A stretch of 64,000 bases of DNA, taken from Hahella ganghwensis DSM 17046. GTDB taxonomy: Bacteria > Pseudomonadota > Gammaproteobacteria > Pseudomonadales > Oleiphilaceae. The notes under the pieces are model-generated. The model saw only the letters and a list, made by a program, of their open reading frames with translations. It did not search any database and was not told the DNA's origin. Location: positions 124,001 through 188,000 of the forward strand of contig NZ_AQXX01000144.1 in assembly GCF_000376785.1 (NCBI RefSeq). Reading direction: 5' to 3'. The position numbers and the translations under genes were made by a program. Shown here one piece after another: positions 36,776 to 46,284 of the stretch (positions are counted from its first letter, which is position 1; the number at the start of each line of letters is the position of its first letter).

Positions 36776-37522
36776 ATGTCTCGCAAATCAAAACCGCTAG
36801 TAGGTGTCGTCAGCGATCTTAAGACTGTACCTCCGCATCCATTTCATATGGCCGGAGATAAGTATCTGACCGCATTAGTCCAGGCATCTGATGTGGTTCC
36901 CGTCATTCTTCCTGCACTGACCGAATGGGTTGATGTCGCAGACTGGCTAGAACACCTGCAGGGAGTTTTTCTTCCTGGTGGTTACTCCATGGTTCATCCT
37001 TCTCTTTATCAGCAGCAACCTTCCAGTAATGCAAAAGAACAGGCCTATGACAGACAGCGGGATTCTCTGAGTCTTGCTGTCATTAAAGCCGTTCTGGACC
37101 GGGAGTTACCATTGTTTGGCGTCTGTCGGGGATTTCAGGAAATGAACGTGGCCGCAGGTGGCACTTTATTGCAAACCATCCATACTGTTGAAGGTTTGGA
37201 TGACCATCGCGAGAACAAAGATCAGACACTGGCAGAGCAATATTCAGCGGCCCATGAGGTTGCCCTGAGCGCTGGTGGTGAACTGGAGCGGATATTGGGT
37301 GTATCCAGTATCCGGGTCAACTCTTTACACACCCAAGGGGTCGCGCAACTGGGTCGCCATCTGGCGGTAGAGGCGACGGCCGCTGACGGATTAATCGAAG
37401 CTTTCCGCGTGGAAGGTGTCAGATTTGGCCTTGGGGTGCAGTGGCACCCTGAATGGCAAGTGATGCAAAACCCCCAACAACGACAACTTTTTGAGGCATT
37501 CGGTGATGCGTGCAGAGCGTGA
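36776..37522 (+). CDS. puuD: Gamma-glutamyl-gamma-aminobutyrate hydrolase
   Basis: This 248-residue class I glutamine amidotransferase-like hydrolase cuts gamma-glutamyl-GABA to glutamate and GABA, the fourth Puu step. The nucleophile Cys is in LPLFGVCRGFQEMNVAAGG, and the catalytic His and Glu are in GVQWHPEW. The N-terminus KPLVGVVSD and the VFLPGGYSMVHPSLY stretch are typical PuuD. Its stop overlaps or nearly overlaps the start of the following synthetase, so the two are co-translated. Confidence 0.95.
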   Translation: MSRKSKPLVGVVSDLKTVPPHPFHMAGDKYLTALVQASDVVPVILPALTEWVDVADWLEHLQGVFLPGGYSMVHPSLYQQQPSSNAKEQAYDRQRDSLSLAVIKAVLDRELPLFGVCRGFQEMNVAAGGTLLQTIHTVEGLDDHRENKDQTLAEQYSAAHEVALSAGGELERILGVSSIRVNSLHTQGVAQLGRHLAVEATAADGLIEAFRVEGVRFGLGVQWHPEWQVMQNPQQRQLFEAFGDACRA

Positions 37523-37539
37523 CAATCGAATGGATAAAA

Positions 37540-38892
37540 ATGGAAAAGCTAGCGAAATGGCTTAAAGACAGACGTATCACTGAAGTGGAATGTATTACCA
37601 CAGACCAGACCGGTATTGCCCGCGGTAAAATCATGCCCACCAATAAATTTATCGCGGAGCGGGGGATACGCCTGCCGGAAAGTGTTCTCTTGCAAACGGC
37701 TACCGGTGATTATCCGGATGATGAAGCTTACTACAACATTCTCGATCCAAAAGATATCGACATGTTGCTACGCCCGGATGAGAAGGCGGCTTTTATGGTG
37801 CCCTGGGCTCTTGAGCCTACGGCGGTTGTCATTCACGATTGCTACGATGTGGACAGCAACCTTATTACACTGTCTCCTCGGGCAGTTTTGAAGCGGGTGC
37901 TTGCTTTATATGCTGACAAAGGCTGGAGACCAATAGTGGCTCCAGAAGTGGAGTTCTATCTGACGCAGCGCTGTACTGATCCCGATTTACCGTTAGAGCC
38001 ACCTGTAGGACGGTCCGGCCGTAAAGAAAGTGGACGCCAGTCTTTCAGTATCGATGCGGCTAACGAATATGATCCGATCATCGAAGATATTTATGACTGG
38101 TGCGAAGCCCAGGAACTGGATATCGATACCTTGATTCACGAGGAAGGCACGGCGCAGATGGAGTTTAATTTCCGTCACGGTGATGCCCTTGCGTTGGCGG
38201 ATCAGGTCTTTATATTCAAGCGTACCGTGCGAGAAGCCGCATTGAAACATAATATCGGCGCGACATTTATGGCCAAACCGATAACCGGCGAACCCGGCAG
38301 TTCTATGCACATTCACCAATCTCTGGTTGATGATAAATCCGGGAAGAACCTGTTTTCCAACGAAGACGGCAGCGCGTCGGAACTGTTTTTGAACTACATT
38401 GGTGGCTTACAGAAGTATATCCCGCTGATGATGCCAATGTTCGCTCCTAACGTGAACAGTTACCGCCGATACTTGCCGGGGGCTGACGGCAATGCACCGG
38501 TCAATATTGAATGGGGAGAAGAGAACCGTACCGTTGGTCTGCGGGTGCCGAGTTCACCACCCGAGGCTCGCAGGGTGGAAAACCGGCTGCCTGGTGCGGA
38601 CACCAATCCTTACCTGTCTCTTGCTGCCAACCTGGCTGCAGGCTATTTGGGGATGGTTGAAAAGCTGACCCCGCGTCCAGAGGTATCTGGCCGTCGTGGT
38701 GAAGAAGCTGATCCGGATCTGCCTTTTAACCTTGAAGCCGCTCTGGTCACGATGAGCGAAGCTGAAAATATCCGTGACATATTCGGCGACCGTTTTGTTG
38801 ACGGGTTTATCGCGACCCGTTGGGCTGAATATGAAGGCTTTAAGCGGGTCATCAGTTCCTGGGAACGGGAGTATTTGTTGGCAACAGTTTGA
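37540..38892 (+). CDS. puuA: Gamma-glutamylputrescine synthetase (glutamine synthetase family), copy 2
   Basis: This 450-residue enzyme ligates glutamate to putrescine. It has the glutamine synthetase folds: VECITTDQTGIARGKIMP, VAPEVEFYL, EEGTAQMEFNFRHGDAL, FMAKPITGEPGSSMHIHQS and APNVNSYRRYLPG. I use the ATG at 37540; a GTG at 37519 overlapping the puuD stop (GTGA) and a GTG at 37510 are alternatives, and no candidate has a strong ribosome site. Its place after puuD and before spuC supports a role in putrescine use. It differs clearly from the copy at 33579. Confidence 0.9.
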   Translation: MEKLAKWLKDRRITEVECITTDQTGIARGKIMPTNKFIAERGIRLPESVLLQTATGDYPDDEAYYNILDPKDIDMLLRPDEKAAFMVPWALEPTAVVIHDCYDVDSNLITLSPRAVLKRVLALYADKGWRPIVAPEVEFYLTQRCTDPDLPLEPPVGRSGRKESGRQSFSIDAANEYDPIIEDIYDWCEAQELDIDTLIHEEGTAQMEFNFRHGDALALADQVFIFKRTVREAALKHNIGATFMAKPITGEPGSSMHIHQSLVDDKSGKNLFSNEDGSASELFLNYIGGLQKYIPLMMPMFAPNVNSYRRYLPGADGNAPVNIEWGEENRTVGLRVPSSPPEARRVENRLPGADTNPYLSLAANLAAGYLGMVEKLTPRPEVSGRRGEEADPDLPFNLEAALVTMSEAENIRDIFGDRFVDGFIATRWAEYEGFKRVISSWEREYLLATV

Positions 38893-38965
38893 TAGGTACC
38901 CGGCTGCTAAAGACGGGTGAAAACTGATCACTAAAATAACATAAACGTCAGTAATAGAGGTTGAT

Positions 38966-40348
38966 ATGATCCCTGAGGAAACAACCCGAGAATGGCAACA
39001 ACAGGATGCACAACACCACTTGCATCCTTTTTCAGACAGTGGTGCTTTGGCAGAGGAGGGCAGCCGAATCATCACCCGGGCACATGGTGTACATGTCTGG
39101 GATAGTGAGGGTCGACAGTACCTTGATGCCTTTGCCGGACTCTGGTGTGTCAATCTGGGGTATGGACGTCAGGAGCTGGTAGATGCTGCTACCCGTCAGA
39201 TGCAGGAACTGCCTTATTACAACCTTTTCTTTAAAACCTCCAATCCACCAGTCGTTGCGCTTTCCAAAGCATTGGCTGAAATTGCTCCCCCTCATATAAA
39301 CCACACCTTCTTTACCGGCTCCGGCAGTGAGTCCAATGATACGGTGCTGCGTATGGTGCGCAGGTACTGGGATTTGAAGGGGCAGCCTTCCCGGAAAACC
39401 ATTATCGGGCGTGAGAACGGCTATCACGGGTCCACCGTTGCGGGGGCCAGCCTGGGTGGCATGAAACCGATGCATGAGCAGGGCGATCTGCCTATCCCAG
39501 GTATCGAACATATTTGCCAGCCCTATTGGTATGGCGAAGGCGGCGACATGACACCGGCAGAGTTTGGGCTGCATGCGGCAAAAGCTCTGGAAGAAAAAAT
39601 TCTGGAAGTTGGTGCGAAAAATGTTGCTGCTTTTATCGCAGAACCTATTCAGGGAGCCGGGGGGATTATCATTCCGCCAGACACCTACTGGCCGGAAATT
39701 CAGAGAATCGTCAAGCAATACGATCTGCTGCTCATTGTCGATGAAGTGATCTGTGGATTTGGCCGTACCGGAGAATGGTTTGGCTCAGACTATTTTGGAC
39801 TGGAGCCGGACTTCATGCCGATTGCCAAGGGATTGTCTTCCGGATACCTTCCGATTGGTGGGGTGATGGTGTCGGATCGTGTTGCTGATGTGTTCAAAGC
39901 AGAAGGCAAAGACTTCTTTCACGGGTTTACCTATTCCGGACATCCTGTGTGTGCGGCAGTGGCATTGGAAAACCTCCGCATTTTGCGTGAGGAGAGAATC
40001 GTCGAGAAGGTGAAACACGAAACGGCACCTTATCTGCAGGAAAAATGGCAATCGTTGTCAGACCATCCCCTGGTAGGAGAAGCCCGTGGGGTGGGGATGC
40101 TGGCAGCGATCGAACTGGTTAAGAATAAAAAGACCCGAACCCGATACTTCAGTGAAGATTCATCTGAGGGTACCGGTAAAGTGGGCACAATCTGTCGGGA
40201 TGAAGCGCTGAAAATTGGGCTCATTCTGCGTGCAACAGGGGATACCATGCTGGTGTCACCACCGTTGGTCATTGAAAAGGACGAGATAGATGAACTGGTG
40301 CGTCTGACGCGAAAAGCGCTGGACGCCACTCTGGTGCATCTTTCATAG
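38966..40348 (+). CDS. spuC: Putrescine--pyruvate aminotransferase (SpuC type)
   Basis: This 460-residue class III PLP aminotransferase moves an amine of putrescine (or cadaverine, or GABA) to pyruvate, giving 4-aminobutanal. It starts with HHLHPFSDSGALAEEGSRII, the SpuC signature, followed by FFTGSGSESNDTVLRMVRRY, DEVICGFGRTGEWFG and the PLP lysine in PIAKGLSSGYLPIGGVMV. A GAGG ribosome site precedes the ATG. In Pseudomonas spuC precedes the spuDEFGH importer genes, exactly the order seen here. It offers a second route for putrescine beside the glutamylation route. Confidence 0.94.
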   Translation: MIPEETTREWQQQDAQHHLHPFSDSGALAEEGSRIITRAHGVHVWDSEGRQYLDAFAGLWCVNLGYGRQELVDAATRQMQELPYYNLFFKTSNPPVVALSKALAEIAPPHINHTFFTGSGSESNDTVLRMVRRYWDLKGQPSRKTIIGRENGYHGSTVAGASLGGMKPMHEQGDLPIPGIEHICQPYWYGEGGDMTPAEFGLHAAKALEEKILEVGAKNVAAFIAEPIQGAGGIIIPPDTYWPEIQRIVKQYDLLLIVDEVICGFGRTGEWFGSDYFGLEPDFMPIAKGLSSGYLPIGGVMVSDRVADVFKAEGKDFFHGFTYSGHPVCAAVALENLRILREERIVEKVKHETAPYLQEKWQSLSDHPLVGEARGVGMLAAIELVKNKKTRTRYFSEDSSEGTGKVGTICRDEALKIGLILRATGDTMLVSPPLVIEKDEIDELVRLTRKALDATLVHLS

Positions 40349-40417
40349 TAATCAGTGTTTGAAATAGCAATCCCTGATTGAATAAGTAAGATGTGAACCC
40401 GGTACAGACCCTATAAG

Positions 40418-40436
40418 CTCAGGCGTTAGACCTGAG
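40418..40436. repeat. Short hairpin between spuC and the binding-protein gene
   Basis: CTCAGG and CCTGAG form a perfect 6-bp stem with a 7-base loop, 38 bases before the binding-protein start. It has no T-run. It may reduce read-through from spuC or protect the downstream mRNA. Confidence 0.3.
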
Positions 40437-40473
40437 AGCAGTGCGGACAAACTCGGAGGAGTGCAAAACCCTT

Positions 40474-41571
40474 ATGAAAAAGCTCAATAAACCTATCGCT
40501 GTCACAGCTCTTTTTACAGCAATGACCATCGGCTTTACGGCAGAAGCTCGTGAAGTTCGTGTCTATAACTGGTCGGACTATATTGCTGAAGACACCCTGG
40601 CTAACTTTGAAAAAGAAACCGGCATTAAGGTGGTGTATGACGTTTTCGACTCCAATGAAGTACTGGAAGCCAAGGTTCTGTCCGGGCAGTCCGGTTATGA
40701 TGTCGTTGTGCCGACCAGTGATTATATGGCCCGTCATATAAAAGCGGGAGCTTATCAGAAGCTGGATAAGTCCAAGCTGCCGAACTGGAAAAACCTGGAT
40801 CAGGATCTGCTGAAGAGCCTGAATAACTATGATGATGGTAATCAGCATGGTGTGCCTTATCAGTGGGGAACCACCGGGGTGGGCTATAATGTCGCCAAAG
40901 TCCAAGAAGCTTTGGGAGAGGATGCTGAATCACTCATCGGAAGCTGGGACATGGTTTTCAAACCTGAGAACCTTAAGAAGTTGAATTCCTGCGGCGTGGC
41001 TATCCTGGATTCTGCCAGTGAGGTGTTGCCTCTGGTGCTGCAATATCTAGGGCTTGATCCCAACAGTCTGAAAGCCTCGGATTATGACAAAGCGGAAGAG
41101 CTGATGCTGAGCATTCGCCCTTATGTCACCTATTTCCACAGCTCACGTTATATTTCCGATCTCGCCAATGGTGATATCTGTGTTGCGATAGGCTGGTCAG
41201 GTGATGTGTTCCAGGCGGCGGCACGGGCTGAAGAAGCAGAAAATGGTGTCGAAGTGGCTTACTTCATTCCGAAAGAAGGCACCGCCATGTGGTCTGACAT
41301 GATGAATATCCCCAAAGATGCCAAGAATGTTGAAGAAGCCCATATCTTTATCAACTATATTCTGGATCCCAAGGTGTCTGCGAACATTACCAACTATGTC
41401 TGGTACGGTAGCCCTAACAAGGCGGCACGGGAATTTATTGACGAGGAAATCCTGGCAGACCCGGGCATCTTTCCTCCAGAAGGCACTGAGCTTTTCACCT
41501 TTGCCGTTCTTCCCAACAAGATTGAAAGGCTGATGAGCCGTACTTGGACCAAGATCAAGTCTGGTCAATAA
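40474..41571 (+). CDS. spuD: Putrescine-binding periplasmic protein of the ABC importer
   Basis: This 365-residue protein is the receptor of a PotFGHI/SpuDEFGH importer. A signal peptide (about 1-23) ends AEA before REVRVYNWSDYIAEDTL, the hallmark of PotF/SpuD. Residues for polyamine binding recur in YDVVVPTSDYMARHIKAG, YQWGTTGVGYN and AIGWSGDVFQA. The ATG at 40474 is chosen because the signal peptide starts there; the frame is open 11 codons further, and a GGAGGAG site lies 12 bases upstream. A GC-rich hairpin after the stop (41609-41628) may set the subunit ratio. SpuD and SpuE specificity cannot be separated by eye. Confidence 0.93.
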   Translation: MKKLNKPIAVTALFTAMTIGFTAEAREVRVYNWSDYIAEDTLANFEKETGIKVVYDVFDSNEVLEAKVLSGQSGYDVVVPTSDYMARHIKAGAYQKLDKSKLPNWKNLDQDLLKSLNNYDDGNQHGVPYQWGTTGVGYNVAKVQEALGEDAESLIGSWDMVFKPENLKKLNSCGVAILDSASEVLPLVLQYLGLDPNSLKASDYDKAEELMLSIRPYVTYFHSSRYISDLANGDICVAIGWSGDVFQAAARAEEAENGVEVAYFIPKEGTAMWSDMMNIPKDAKNVEEAHIFINYILDPKVSANITNYVWYGSPNKAAREFIDEEILADPGIFPPEGTELFTFAVLPNKIERLMSRTWTKIKSGQ

Positions 41572-41608
41572 ACCTCCACTTTCAAGCGAATAATGACCAG
41601 GACTGACC

Positions 41609-41628
41609 GCGGAGGCTGTTGCCTCCGC
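41609..41628 (+). terminator. Hairpin between binding protein and ATPase genes
   Basis: GCGGAGGC and GCCTCCGC form a perfect 8-bp stem around a TGTT loop, 38 bases after the binding-protein stop. It lacks a T-run, so partial attenuation or 3'-end protection is likely, giving more binding protein than ATPase. Confidence 0.5.
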
Positions 41629-41684
41629 TGGTATTGCTTCGGGTATCAATAACGACACAGTATATACATTTATGGGGAGTTCTG

Positions 41685-42824
41685 ATGGCCATCGCAGCAG
41701 GTGCCCGCAAGAATCAAAAGGTGAATGAGGCAGAGCATGAAACACTGCTGAGTATTCGCAATATCACCAAGTACTATGATGAAGCTCTTGCGGTAGACAA
41801 TGTATCCCTGGATATTCGCAAAGGCGAAATCTTTGCTCTACTTGGTGCCTCCGGTTCAGGGAAATCAACGTTGCTGAGAATGCTCGCGGGTTTCGAACAA
41901 CCTACTCAGGGTCATATCCTGCTTGATGGTGTCGATATTACTCGTCTTCCGCCCTATCAACGCACGATTAACATGATGTTCCAGTCATATGCGTTGTTCC
42001 CTCACATGACAGTGGAACAGAATCTGGCGTTCGGATTGAAACAGGATAAGCTGCCGAAGGACGAAATCAGAGAAAGGGTTGAGCGGATGCTGAAGCTGGT
42101 GCATATGGAGAAGTATGCACGTCGTAAACCTCATCAGCTTTCGGGTGGTCAGCGCCAGCGTGTTGCTCTTGCCCGGAGCCTGGCTAAACAGCCGAAATTG
42201 CTGTTACTGGATGAGCCAATGGGTGCACTCGACAAAAAACTACGCACGGAAATGCAGTTGGAGGTTGTCGATATTTTGGAAAATGTTGGCGTGACCTGTG
42301 TCATGGTGACCCATGATCAGGAAGAAGCCATGACCATGGCGGATCGGATCGCCATCATGGATGAGGGGTATATCCAGCAGGTTGGCTCTCCCGTGGATGT
42401 GTACGAGAGTCCCACCAGTCGAATGGTGGCTGAATTCATCGGTTCAGTGAACATCTTTGAGGGCACCATCCGGGATGATGAGGAAGATCATATGACCTTG
42501 AATTGCCCGGATCTGGATGCGCTGATCTACATTGGACACGGCGTCAGTAGCGGGATAGATGAGCGTAGTATGTTGTTTGCCCTGCGCCCTGAGAAAACGG
42601 TCATGACGGTGGAAAAGCCTGATCAGGAGTTTAACTGGTCGGAAGGCAAGGTCCATGATATCGCTTATTTGGGTGGGCATACTGTCTATTATGTGGAGCT
42701 ACCAAGCGGCAAGATCATCCAGTGTTTTCTGGCAAACACCGTTCGCCGGGCGGAACGCCCAACCTGGGAAGATTCTGTCTATATCCATTGGGCCGTCGAC
42801 AGCGGTGTTGTATTACGCTCATAA
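41685..42824 (+). CDS. potG: Putrescine ABC importer ATPase (PotG-like)
   Basis: This 379-residue ATPase drives the importer. It has a Walker A (LGASGSGKST), a Q-loop (MMFQSYALFPHMTV), the signature LSGGQRQRVALARSL, Walker B LLLLDEPMGALD and the H-loop MVTHDQEEAM, then a C-terminal TOBE regulatory domain (about 295-375). The ATG at 41685 is preceded by GGGGAG; a 22-codon extension upstream is not supported. It lies between the receptor and the two permease genes, the usual potFGHI order. Confidence 0.95.
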   Translation: MAIAAGARKNQKVNEAEHETLLSIRNITKYYDEALAVDNVSLDIRKGEIFALLGASGSGKSTLLRMLAGFEQPTQGHILLDGVDITRLPPYQRTINMMFQSYALFPHMTVEQNLAFGLKQDKLPKDEIRERVERMLKLVHMEKYARRKPHQLSGGQRQRVALARSLAKQPKLLLLDEPMGALDKKLRTEMQLEVVDILENVGVTCVMVTHDQEEAMTMADRIAIMDEGYIQQVGSPVDVYESPTSRMVAEFIGSVNIFEGTIRDDEEDHMTLNCPDLDALIYIGHGVSSGIDERSMLFALRPEKTVMTVEKPDQEFNWSEGKVHDIAYLGGHTVYYVELPSGKIIQCFLANTVRRAERPTWEDSVYIHWAVDSGVVLRS

Positions 42825-42842
42825 CGAAACGGTGCCTTCGAT

Positions 42843-43745
42843 ATGAATAAAGTGGATTTGTCACGTATGTTGCCGGGTGGAAAGCGCTGGATTATCGGCG
42901 GACCTTATCTGTGGTTGCTCATATTCTTCCTGTTGCCTTTTATTTTTGTTCTCAAGATTTCCTTTGCCGAGGCTGAGCTTGCCATTCCTCCCTACTCGTC
43001 CATGTTTGATTGGACCGAGGAAGCGCTGAATATTAAGGTAAGTTTTGCCAATTACATCTGGCTGACAGGGGACGAGCTCTATGTCGTTGCCTACTGGAAT
43101 TCAATCAAAATGGCGTTCTTTTCGACGCTGTTCTGTCTCTTGCTCGGTTACCCCATGGCATACGCTATTGCCAAGGCCCCCCCTCATCTTCAGACCACTT
43201 GGCTGCTTTTGGTATTGTTACCGAGCTGGACATCATTTCTGATCCGGGTATATGCATGGATGGGGTTGTTGAAGAATAACGGTATCATCAATGGTGTCCT
43301 GATGTGGGCAGGTATTACTGACGAGCCTATCCAGATGTTGAACACCAATTTTGCCGTGTATGTCGGCATTGTGTATTCATACCTGCCATTCATGGTATTG
43401 CCGTTGTACGCCAACCTGGTGAAGCATGACGCAACGCTGATCGAGGCAGCCTATGACCTGGGTGCCCGAAAGTGGGGCAGTTTTTTCAAGATTACGTTGC
43501 CACTGTCCAAAAATGGCATTATTGCCGGTTCTATGCTGGTGTTTATCCCGGTTGTGGGGGAATACGTCATTCCTGAACTGCTGGGCGGAACTGAAAGTAT
43601 CATGATCGGTAAAGTGTTGTGGCAGGAGTTCTTCAATAACCGCGATTGGCCGGTCGCCTCTGCACTGGCAACCATTATGATCGGAATACTGATCATACCT
43701 ATCGCCTTGTTCCACCGATATCAGAACAAGGAGAGTCAATCATGA
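42843..43745 (+). CDS. potH: Putrescine ABC importer permease (PotH-like)
   Basis: This 300-residue membrane protein has six helices and the EAA loop EAAYDLGARKWGSFFKITLPLS, which contacts the ATPase. The opening GGKRWIIGGPYLWLLIFFLLPFIF matches PotH. It starts 18 bases after potG and overlaps potI by four bases (ATGA), so the importer subunits are made together. Confidence 0.95.
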   Translation: MNKVDLSRMLPGGKRWIIGGPYLWLLIFFLLPFIFVLKISFAEAELAIPPYSSMFDWTEEALNIKVSFANYIWLTGDELYVVAYWNSIKMAFFSTLFCLLLGYPMAYAIAKAPPHLQTTWLLLVLLPSWTSFLIRVYAWMGLLKNNGIINGVLMWAGITDEPIQMLNTNFAVYVGIVYSYLPFMVLPLYANLVKHDATLIEAAYDLGARKWGSFFKITLPLSKNGIIAGSMLVFIPVVGEYVIPELLGGTESIMIGKVLWQEFFNNRDWPVASALATIMIGILIIPIALFHRYQNKESQS

Positions 43746-44572
43746 TCGATTCAACTGCTGCAGGGAAACGTATCAGCCTGAGCAACGGGATCTTCTGGCT
43801 TGGCATATTCTTTCTGTACGCGCCAATGCTGGTGCTGATCGTTTATTCGTTCAACGAATCTCGTCTGGTTACTGTCTGGTCCGGTTGGTCAGTGAAATGG
43901 TATGCGGAGTTGTTCAATGATCAGCAACTGATGAGTGCGGTACTTCGTTCACTGGAAATTGCCTTTTACTCTGCGTCTGCTGCGGTGGTATTGGGGCTGC
44001 TGGCATCCATTGTGATCGTCAGGTTTCATCGGTTCCGGGGCAGAACGCTGTTTTCGGGGATGATTACGGCGCCATTGGTAATGCCGGACGTAATTATCGG
44101 TCTGTCGATGTTGCTACTTTTTGTGGCGATGGCTCAGTTTGTTGGCTGGCCGGCGGAGAGAGGTTTGTTAACCGTATGGATTGCCCATACGACCTTCTGT
44201 CTGGCCTATTCGACGGTCGTGATCAGCTCCCGGTTACGAGAAATGGATCAAAGCCTTGAAGAAGCCGCACTGGATTTAGGGGCAACGCCCGTTCGAGCCT
44301 TTTTAAAGGTTACTTTGCCAATTATTTCTCCAGCCGTTTTGTCTGCATGGTTGCTGTCTTTTACCTTATCTCTTGACGATGTCGTTATTGCCAGTTTTGT
44401 GACTGGACCTGGTGCAACCACATTGCCCATTGAAGTTTTTTCATCGGTCAGATTGGGCGTAACCCCCAAAATCAATGCGTTGGCGACCATTATCATTGCT
44501 CTGGTGTCATTAGCGGCATTTGGCAGTTGGTATTTCACCAAAAAACTGGAACAGAGTCGGCAGATGCATTAA
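43742..44572 (+). CDS. potI: Putrescine ABC importer permease (PotI-like)
   Basis: This 276-residue membrane protein is the second permease. It has six helices, the FFLYAPMLVLIVYSFNESRL opening of PotI/PotC proteins, and the EAA loop EEAALDLGATPVRAFLKVTLP. The ATG at 43742 overlaps the potH stop (ATGA), indicating coupling; the frame extends upstream inside potH but that part is not coding. It ends the importer operon; a 238-bp gap follows. Confidence 0.95.
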   Translation: MIDSTAAGKRISLSNGIFWLGIFFLYAPMLVLIVYSFNESRLVTVWSGWSVKWYAELFNDQQLMSAVLRSLEIAFYSASAAVVLGLLASIVIVRFHRFRGRTLFSGMITAPLVMPDVIIGLSMLLLFVAMAQFVGWPAERGLLTVWIAHTTFCLAYSTVVISSRLREMDQSLEEAALDLGATPVRAFLKVTLPIISPAVLSAWLLSFTLSLDDVVIASFVTGPGATTLPIEVFSSVRLGVTPKINALATIIIALVSLAAFGSWYFTKKLEQSRQMH

Positions 44573-44810
44573 GCGACGGCACTACTTTCTCAGAGGCTTC
44601 CTGGCTTTTCGTCGACTCCATTGGTTTGAATACACTGGCTACTAGGGGAAAATCAAATGTTTGAAAGTTCGTCCTAAACAAATTAACAGTTTCTCGAAGG
44701 GGCATCACTTGAGAAATTGTTAGACTTGGTGCAAATACGGGTTTTCAAACCTTGTTATGGAGACTACAGTTGTCAGGTTCTGTTCACCTTAAGCTGTCAA
44801 AAGGGAATAC

Positions 44811-46175
44811 ATGTCTCCAGCCCCCCTGAAATCGTCCATTCTTGGCATCGTTGCTCCTCTTATCAGCCTGGTGGCCTATTCTGTAGGTCATGGGCTGCTT
44901 AGCACTCTTGTATCTGTCCGGCTTTCTGCCGAATCTGTATCCCCTCAGTGGATAGGGTTGGTTACTGCAGCCTATTTTGCCGGTTTGATTGCCGGAACCT
45001 TTGTTAATACCAAGGTTATTCTGGGGGTTGGCCATATCAGGGCATATGCCGCTTACGCCTCAATTGTTGCCAGTACCACCTTGCTTTTCGGGTTGGCGGT
45101 GTATCCTGAATTCTGGTTTGTATTGAGATTGATTGGCGGTTTTGCGGCGGGGGGACTCTTTGTTGTCATTGAGTCCTGGTTGATGGTATCCACTTCGGCT
45201 CGAATCAGAGGGCAGGTTCTGGCTATTTATATGGTATTGACCTTTGGCGCCATGGCCGGAGGGCAGATCATACTGAAATGGGTCGATATCATGACATTGA
45301 TACCGTTTACCCTGGTTGCTCTGGCTGCATCTTTATCAGTCATTCCTCTCTCGCTGTTGAAGACACAAATGCCACAGCTGGAGGATCATGGCAGGCTACC
45401 CTTTTTGAAGCTGTTCAGGATGACTCCCGCCGGTGTCATGGGGAGCTTCTGCAGCGGACTATTGCTCGGTGTGGTTTACGGTCTGATGCCTTTGTTTTTC
45501 TCCTCTGTGGGCTATGGTGTCGGTGATACCGCTAATATGATGGCAGTGGTCATTATCGGCGGTATGTGTCTGCAGTATCCTCTTGGGCGGATGTCTGACA
45601 GGTATGACAGGCGTATGGTGATTGCATTGCTGTTTGGTATGACCATGGTGCTGTCCACTGTTTTTGTCTGGATGCAGGCAATCGATAACCGGTTAATGAC
45701 AGGCGTATTCATGTTCCTGTTCGGTGGAGTAATGTTCTCCATTTATCCGATCAGTCTGAGTCATGCCTGTGACGAACTACCTCCCGAGCAGGTGATCAAT
45801 GGGAATCAGGGAGCATTACTCAGTTATAGCGTGGGTGCCGTGGTCGGGCCCCTCTTAGCGCCCTGGTTTATTTCCATTCGTGGGCCGATGGGAATGTTTG
45901 TCTATTTTACGACGGTATCCGCGCTGATTGTGGTCTACCTGTTATGGCGCAGAAGTGTCAGAAAACCAGTACCGATTGAAGCTCACAACACCTATACGGC
46001 AACAGTACCTACTTCTCCATTAATCGCTGAAATGGACCCAAGGGGGGATCCGGATACGGAAACTTTGGTAGGAGAACACGATGAAGTGAGTGGATCCGGC
46101 GGAAACGATACTGAAGAACACAGGAATGATAAGCCTAAAGAGCCGTTAGAAGCTGAAGAAAAGGGGCGTGACTGA
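44811..46175 (+). CDS. MFS transporter, YcaD-like
   Basis: This 454-residue protein is a 12-helix major facilitator superfamily member. Helices fill residues about 8-390. Motifs include GLVTAAYFAGLIAGTFV, VIESWLMVSTSARIRGQVLAIYM, a glycine-rich FGAMAGGQ and the cytoplasmic loop GRMSDRYDRRMV typical of MFS. A hydrophilic, acidic tail of about 60 residues (DPRGDPDTETLVGEHDEVSG) follows. The substrate is unknown; YcaD-like proteins are putative exporters. AAAAGGGA precedes the ATG. It lies between the polyamine island and the T3SS locus and is not clearly part of either. Confidence 0.9.
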   Translation: MSPAPLKSSILGIVAPLISLVAYSVGHGLLSTLVSVRLSAESVSPQWIGLVTAAYFAGLIAGTFVNTKVILGVGHIRAYAAYASIVASTTLLFGLAVYPEFWFVLRLIGGFAAGGLFVVIESWLMVSTSARIRGQVLAIYMVLTFGAMAGGQIILKWVDIMTLIPFTLVALAASLSVIPLSLLKTQMPQLEDHGRLPFLKLFRMTPAGVMGSFCSGLLLGVVYGLMPLFFSSVGYGVGDTANMMAVVIIGGMCLQYPLGRMSDRYDRRMVIALLFGMTMVLSTVFVWMQAIDNRLMTGVFMFLFGGVMFSIYPISLSHACDELPPEQVINGNQGALLSYSVGAVVGPLLAPWFISIRGPMGMFVYFTTVSALIVVYLLWRRSVRKPVPIEAHNTYTATVPTSPLIAEMDPRGDPDTETLVGEHDEVSGSGGNDTEEHRNDKPKEPLEAEEKGRD

Positions 46176-46236
46176 CCGAAGGTATCGGATCGTAAGTCAG
46201 TGTAGGGTTTGCGAGTAAATGAAGGAAAGAATAAAG

Positions 46237-46262
46237 CCATAGTGCCGTAATCGGCACCATGG
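46237..46262. terminator. Hairpin between convergent MFS and DUF1521 genes
   Basis: CCATAGTGCCG and CGGCACCATGG pair over 11 positions with one mismatch around TAAT. It sits between convergent stop codons and marks the boundary between the MFS gene and the T3SS accessory zone. Confidence 0.5.
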
Positions 46263-46284
46263 CGATTGTTATACCAGGTCTGAT

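Noticed and set aside
39032-39718. 228-codon minus-strand frame opposite spuC
   Set aside because: Shadow of spuC, with no family features or ribosome site.
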